Below are positions 61,519-64,000 of a DNA stretch of 64,000 nucleotides, in pieces. This DNA comes from CAZFBA01 sp964517135. GTDB lineage: Bacteria; Cyanobacteriota; Vampirovibrionia; JBFMGH01. The notes beneath the pieces were generated by a model, which was not told the origin of the DNA, did no database searches, and saw nothing but the letters and a program-made list of their open reading frames with translations. The number at the start of each line of letters is the position of its first letter. Positions within the stretch are counted from its first letter, which is position 1. The translations under genes were made by a program, and so were the position numbers. The stretch lies in assembly GCA_964517135.1 (NCBI GenBank), contig CAZFBA010000014.1, forward strand, positions 1 through 64,000, written 5' to 3'.

Positions 61519-62859
61519 CTAGATAATGTTCAGGCTTATGTCTGACTCGAGAGCATCTTTTAAAGTCTTAAAATTCATATATAAAGGAAATGTTAATATA
61601 TATTCATCTTTCTTTTCTTCAGTATCAAGTAATATACGCAATTGGTTAAGTAAATCTTCTTTATTTTCAAAATCTATATACTCTGCAAAACGTGGATTCA
61701 AAGGACCGGGGTAGCTAATCTTTGATAGTGCTACAAAATATGGCTGACCACCTATGTCTATCCATCTAAAAAAGCCTAAAAGGTTTGACTGAACAGATAC
61801 ATAGGCTTCAGGAAATGTTTCTTTTAGCTGTCTTTCAACTGACTTACTTAATGTATTGAAGAAATCCTCTTCATCAAGGTCTTTTGGATCAATATAACCG
61901 GTAATAGTAGATGCCAGAGTTGTTTGAGATTCTACAATAGAATAATTGACTTTCCATAGTATCAAATAATATTTACCAGCTTTTTCAGTAAAGGCCAGAG
62001 AGCTTATACCGATTTGATTATTCATAAATCCTTTGGATATTGATTGTTTAACCTCGTCAGTATTCCAGATAAGTTCTTCACCGTGTATATAAAAGCCGTC
62101 AATTGGTATTGTTGCATAGCTGATACAGTTGGTCAGCTCAGTATCAAAGTATGATCCAACGTGACAGTTTACCCGGCTATATTCAAGATTTATATCATCA
62201 GACAGACAAAGATATTTGTTGTTAAGAAGTTGAGAATTAGTGAATAATAATCGCCAGTACCGGTTGATTAAAAATGGTATAAACAGGTTCTGATTGACTT
62301 TGAGAAATTTTTTGATTTTTTGATGTTTGTTTGTCAGTTGAACAGGGTATATTTTAGGTTTATTGGAAGTAGCATGAAGGGTTAGTTTGCTGTTGAATTC
62401 AGAGGAATAAAATCCGTATTCTTTGTTATCGCTGTTTTGATTTTCAACAACAGAAAATGAACAGTCTGAAATACTGTATCCCAGTGATTTTAGAGTGTCA
62501 TATTCAGGTAAATGATATTCAATTGTTGCTGTTATGTATCTGGGGTTTCTTATAAATAAATATAACAGATATAAAACATAAATAAATATGTTTAAAACAA
62601 AGAAAATGTTTACTATCAGAATATCAATAATGCCAGATAGCACTAATAAAGAGAATATAATTATATTAAAGATGCTGAATAATACCTTTAAGGTATTAAA
62701 CAAAAAGATGTATTCAATGTAATCTATGGTGCCCCTGAGTTTATAATATATACTTTTGTAAGATACTTTTACAGGACTATTTTCAATGGCTACAACAAGT
62801 ATAAAAGCCAGTACCAGAATAACTAAAAAGGAAATATTGACTAGAAACAGTTTTTGCAT
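61519..62859 (-). CDS. Membrane protein with large cytoplasmic domain, 446 aa
   Basis: Three hydrophobic segments in the first 125 residues, then a soluble part of about 320 residues. In it, QIGISSLAFTEKAGKYYLILWKVNYSIVESQTTLASTITGYIDPKDL and ERQLKETFPEAY faintly recall the Nudix fold, but the Nudix box GxxxxxExxxxxREUxEE is absent. The ATG at 62859 has GGAGA five bases upstream, better than a frame that starts further up inside a hairpin. Function unknown. Confidence 0.6.
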   Translation of the reverse strand: MQKLFLVNISFLVILVLAFILVVAIENSPVKVSYKSIYYKLRGTIDYIEYIFLFNTLKVLFSIFNIIIFSLLVLSGIIDILIVNIFFVLNIFIYVLYLLYLFIRNPRYITATIEYHLPEYDTLKSLGYSISDCSFSVVENQNSDNKEYGFYSSEFNSKLTLHATSNKPKIYPVQLTNKHQKIKKFLKVNQNLFIPFLINRYWRLLFTNSQLLNNKYLCLSDDINLEYSRVNCHVGSYFDTELTNCISYATIPIDGFYIHGEELIWNTDEVKQSISKGFMNNQIGISSLAFTEKAGKYYLILWKVNYSIVESQTTLASTITGYIDPKDLDEEDFFNTLSKSVERQLKETFPEAYVSVQSNLLGFFRWIDIGGQPYFVALSKISYPGPLNPRFAEYIDFENKEDLLNQLRILLDTEEKKDEYILTFPLYMNFKTLKDALESDISLNII

Positions 62860-62881
62860 AGGAATCTCCGGTTGACAATTA

Positions 62882-62976
62882 TTGCACTGCCACCAAAAAT
62901 GGCAGTGCAAATACATTAAGGACGATATAAGTTTTACGCTGTAGTGCGTATGAATTAATTTTTTCTAAATCGTCCT
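62882..62976. promoter_or_regulatory. Two hairpins upstream of the membrane protein gene
   Basis: TTGCACTGCCA-CCAAAAA-TGGCAGTGCAA (62882-62910) is an 11-base perfect stem. AGGACGAT (62919-62926) and ATCGTCCT (62969-62976) pair around a 42-base loop. They lie just upstream of the start at 62859 on the minus strand and may be a structured leader. Confidence 0.5.
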
Positions 62977-63315
62977 CAGACAATGTGCTTTGGGGTTGGT
63001 TTAATTTATTTGCAGCTATATATGATTGTTAGTTAATTGATCAGAATTTTAGCTTTTATGGTAATAAGGAGAGTTTTACAAATCCATACATACCACTAAA
63101 ACAGGTTGTCTGGATATCAGCTAAAGCAAAAAGCTATTCATAAGCTTAATTTCTTATTTAATTTTTACTCTTATAATGTTCACACAAAGTTTTTAGCCTG
63201 ACAATGTATGTAAACCTCTTTTTTAACTTTTTTGAAATTTATGCATACTGAATATTGAAACTCAGGTTAGAGTGATATCGTTTTTAAATATTATTTATAT
63301 AGATTTGTATATATT

Positions 63316-64000
63316 CTATGTAAATTTTTTTAATATTTCTATTTTATACCAGTGATTTTTATCAGCCTGTAATAGCTTAACAGAGCTATAATTACTAATT
63401 ATCCAGTTATATAGATCAGGATTATTCTCTTGAGATCCGAAAATGCCGGTATTATAACCTCTGTAATATGCTTCATTAGAGATAAGGATATATTCTGGTT
63501 TTAATTTCTTAATGTCTTCAATAATACTTTGCTCTGCTTTAATTCCTGGAACTGTTGTAGGGAAAAGGTGATAGTGTCTGCTGCCTGGCTTTCGTTCAGA
63601 ATAAAGATAGATAATGACACCTCCGGGGTAGCTAAGAATTCTGTCATCAGGTGATGTATTCTCTTTTATGAAAGATGCAGCCTCTTCATAAAGCATATTT
63701 AGCTGTTTTGATTCTTCATTATTAAAAATGTAATGTGTACCAAAAAAGCTTTCTATGCTGATTTGTGGTCTGTTAAACAGTGAAAGAGAAAGCACTCCAT
63801 AAAACAAAATTAGCAATATCAGGGTTGTTTGTACTGTAATCTGCCAGTGTTTCATGTTAATATGAGAAACTATATCAGGTATAAGCCTTGCAAACAAATA
63901 AACAAACATAATCAGGCTAATCGGAAGATAGTAAAGAGAATAAGAATAAAGTTCAAGATTCATGAACATTCTGTAGCTTACAATAAGAGCAGAAATATTA
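63316..64000 (-). CDS. C-terminal part of a GT-C-type membrane glycosyltransferase (cut by window end)
   Basis: The frame stays open past the ATG at 63969 to the window end, so the gene is partial. Three membrane helices are visible at the start, followed by a soluble C-terminal part (EEAASFIKENTSPDDRILSYPGGVIIYLYSERKPGSRHYHLFPTTVPG, then LKPEYILISNEAYYRG). This fits the periplasmic end of GT39/ArnT-like sugar transferases that use lipid-linked sugars. It ends with the stop at 63316. The acceptor is unknown. Confidence 0.65.
   Translation of the reverse strand, partial: NISALIVSYRMFMNLELYSYSLYYLPISLIMFVYLFARLIPDIVSHINMKHWQITVQTTLILLILFYGVLSLSLFNRPQISIESFFGTHYIFNNEESKQLNMLYEEAASFIKENTSPDDRILSYPGGVIIYLYSERKPGSRHYHLFPTTVPGIKAEQSIIEDIKKLKPEYILISNEAYYRGYNTGIFGSQENNPDLYNWIISNYSSVKLLQADKNHWYKIEILKKFT

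Noticed and set aside
1..64000. tRNA or rRNA genes
   Set aside because: I scanned for TTC-G-A-A-T-C T-arm patterns and rRNA words and found none with a matching clover-leaf; a tool could still find one.

Overview
The window is AT-rich, gene-dense bacterial chromosome. It carries core genes (miaA, mnmG, ruvA, bioB, rpoZ, leuD, leuB, hutU), envelope genes, lipoproteins and a flagellin, so the cell is probably diderm. Three enzymes carry an extra N-terminal leader with an [IS]xF[KR]-type motif, and there are Flp-type pilins and a short omega subunit. From memory this combination fits the non-photosynthetic Cyanobacteria relatives (Vampirovibrionia/Melainabacteria, Gastranaerophilales-like). That assignment is an inference of moderate strength. 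I see no tRNA, rRNA, CRISPR array, integrase or complete insertion sequence.

Layout. 1-2000: a small unknown protein, then three tandem units that look like small RNA genes with C-rich single-stranded motifs and C-rich terminator loops. 2-6.7 kb: amino-acid binding lipoprotein, membrane protein, miaA-mnmG. 6.7-11.1 kb: a curlin-like/RTX-like repeat protein divergent from a coiled-coil plus J-domain-like operon, with operator-like palindromes between them. 11.1-17.3 kb (minus strand): GAF/GGDEF/HD-GYP protein, bioB-ruvA, and a polysaccharide-export pair. 17.8-22.7 kb: YbjN-like/PspA pair, unknown membrane protein, MshEN-like protein, membrane glycosyltransferase. 23.4-28.8 kb: two large Flp-type pilin-like proteins, rpoZ, M24 aminopeptidase, a small Flp pilin. 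29.3-34 kb: MacAB/Lol-like exporter, a possible structured RNA, a methyltransferase. 34.2-43.3 kb: exported proteins, glycosyltransferase, HEAT-like protein, cyclophilin, LOG protein, YfhO-like protein. 43.3-49.6 kb: flagellin, AMIN-like protein, hutU-ftcD with an upstream minus-strand terminator. 50.2-55.7 kb: antiporter, leuD-leuB, orphan adenine methylase, LOG-like protein. 56.4-64 kb: membrane proteins, formyltransferase, a 57-residue Cys-rich protein, HAD phosphatase, and a GT-C-type gene cut by the window end.

The gene-free stretches hold several families of short dispersed repeats, labelled R1 to R5 here. R4 is a pair of 204-bp elements in opposite orientation, about 95% identical. R3 is a short element with inverted ends that can fold on itself. 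R1, R2, R3 and hairpin modules combine differently at different loci. The observations I rate highest are the tandem C-rich small RNA family, the 114-bp almost identical pilin N-terminal cassette, the R4 pair, the N-terminal leaders, and the curlin-like/RTX-like protein.
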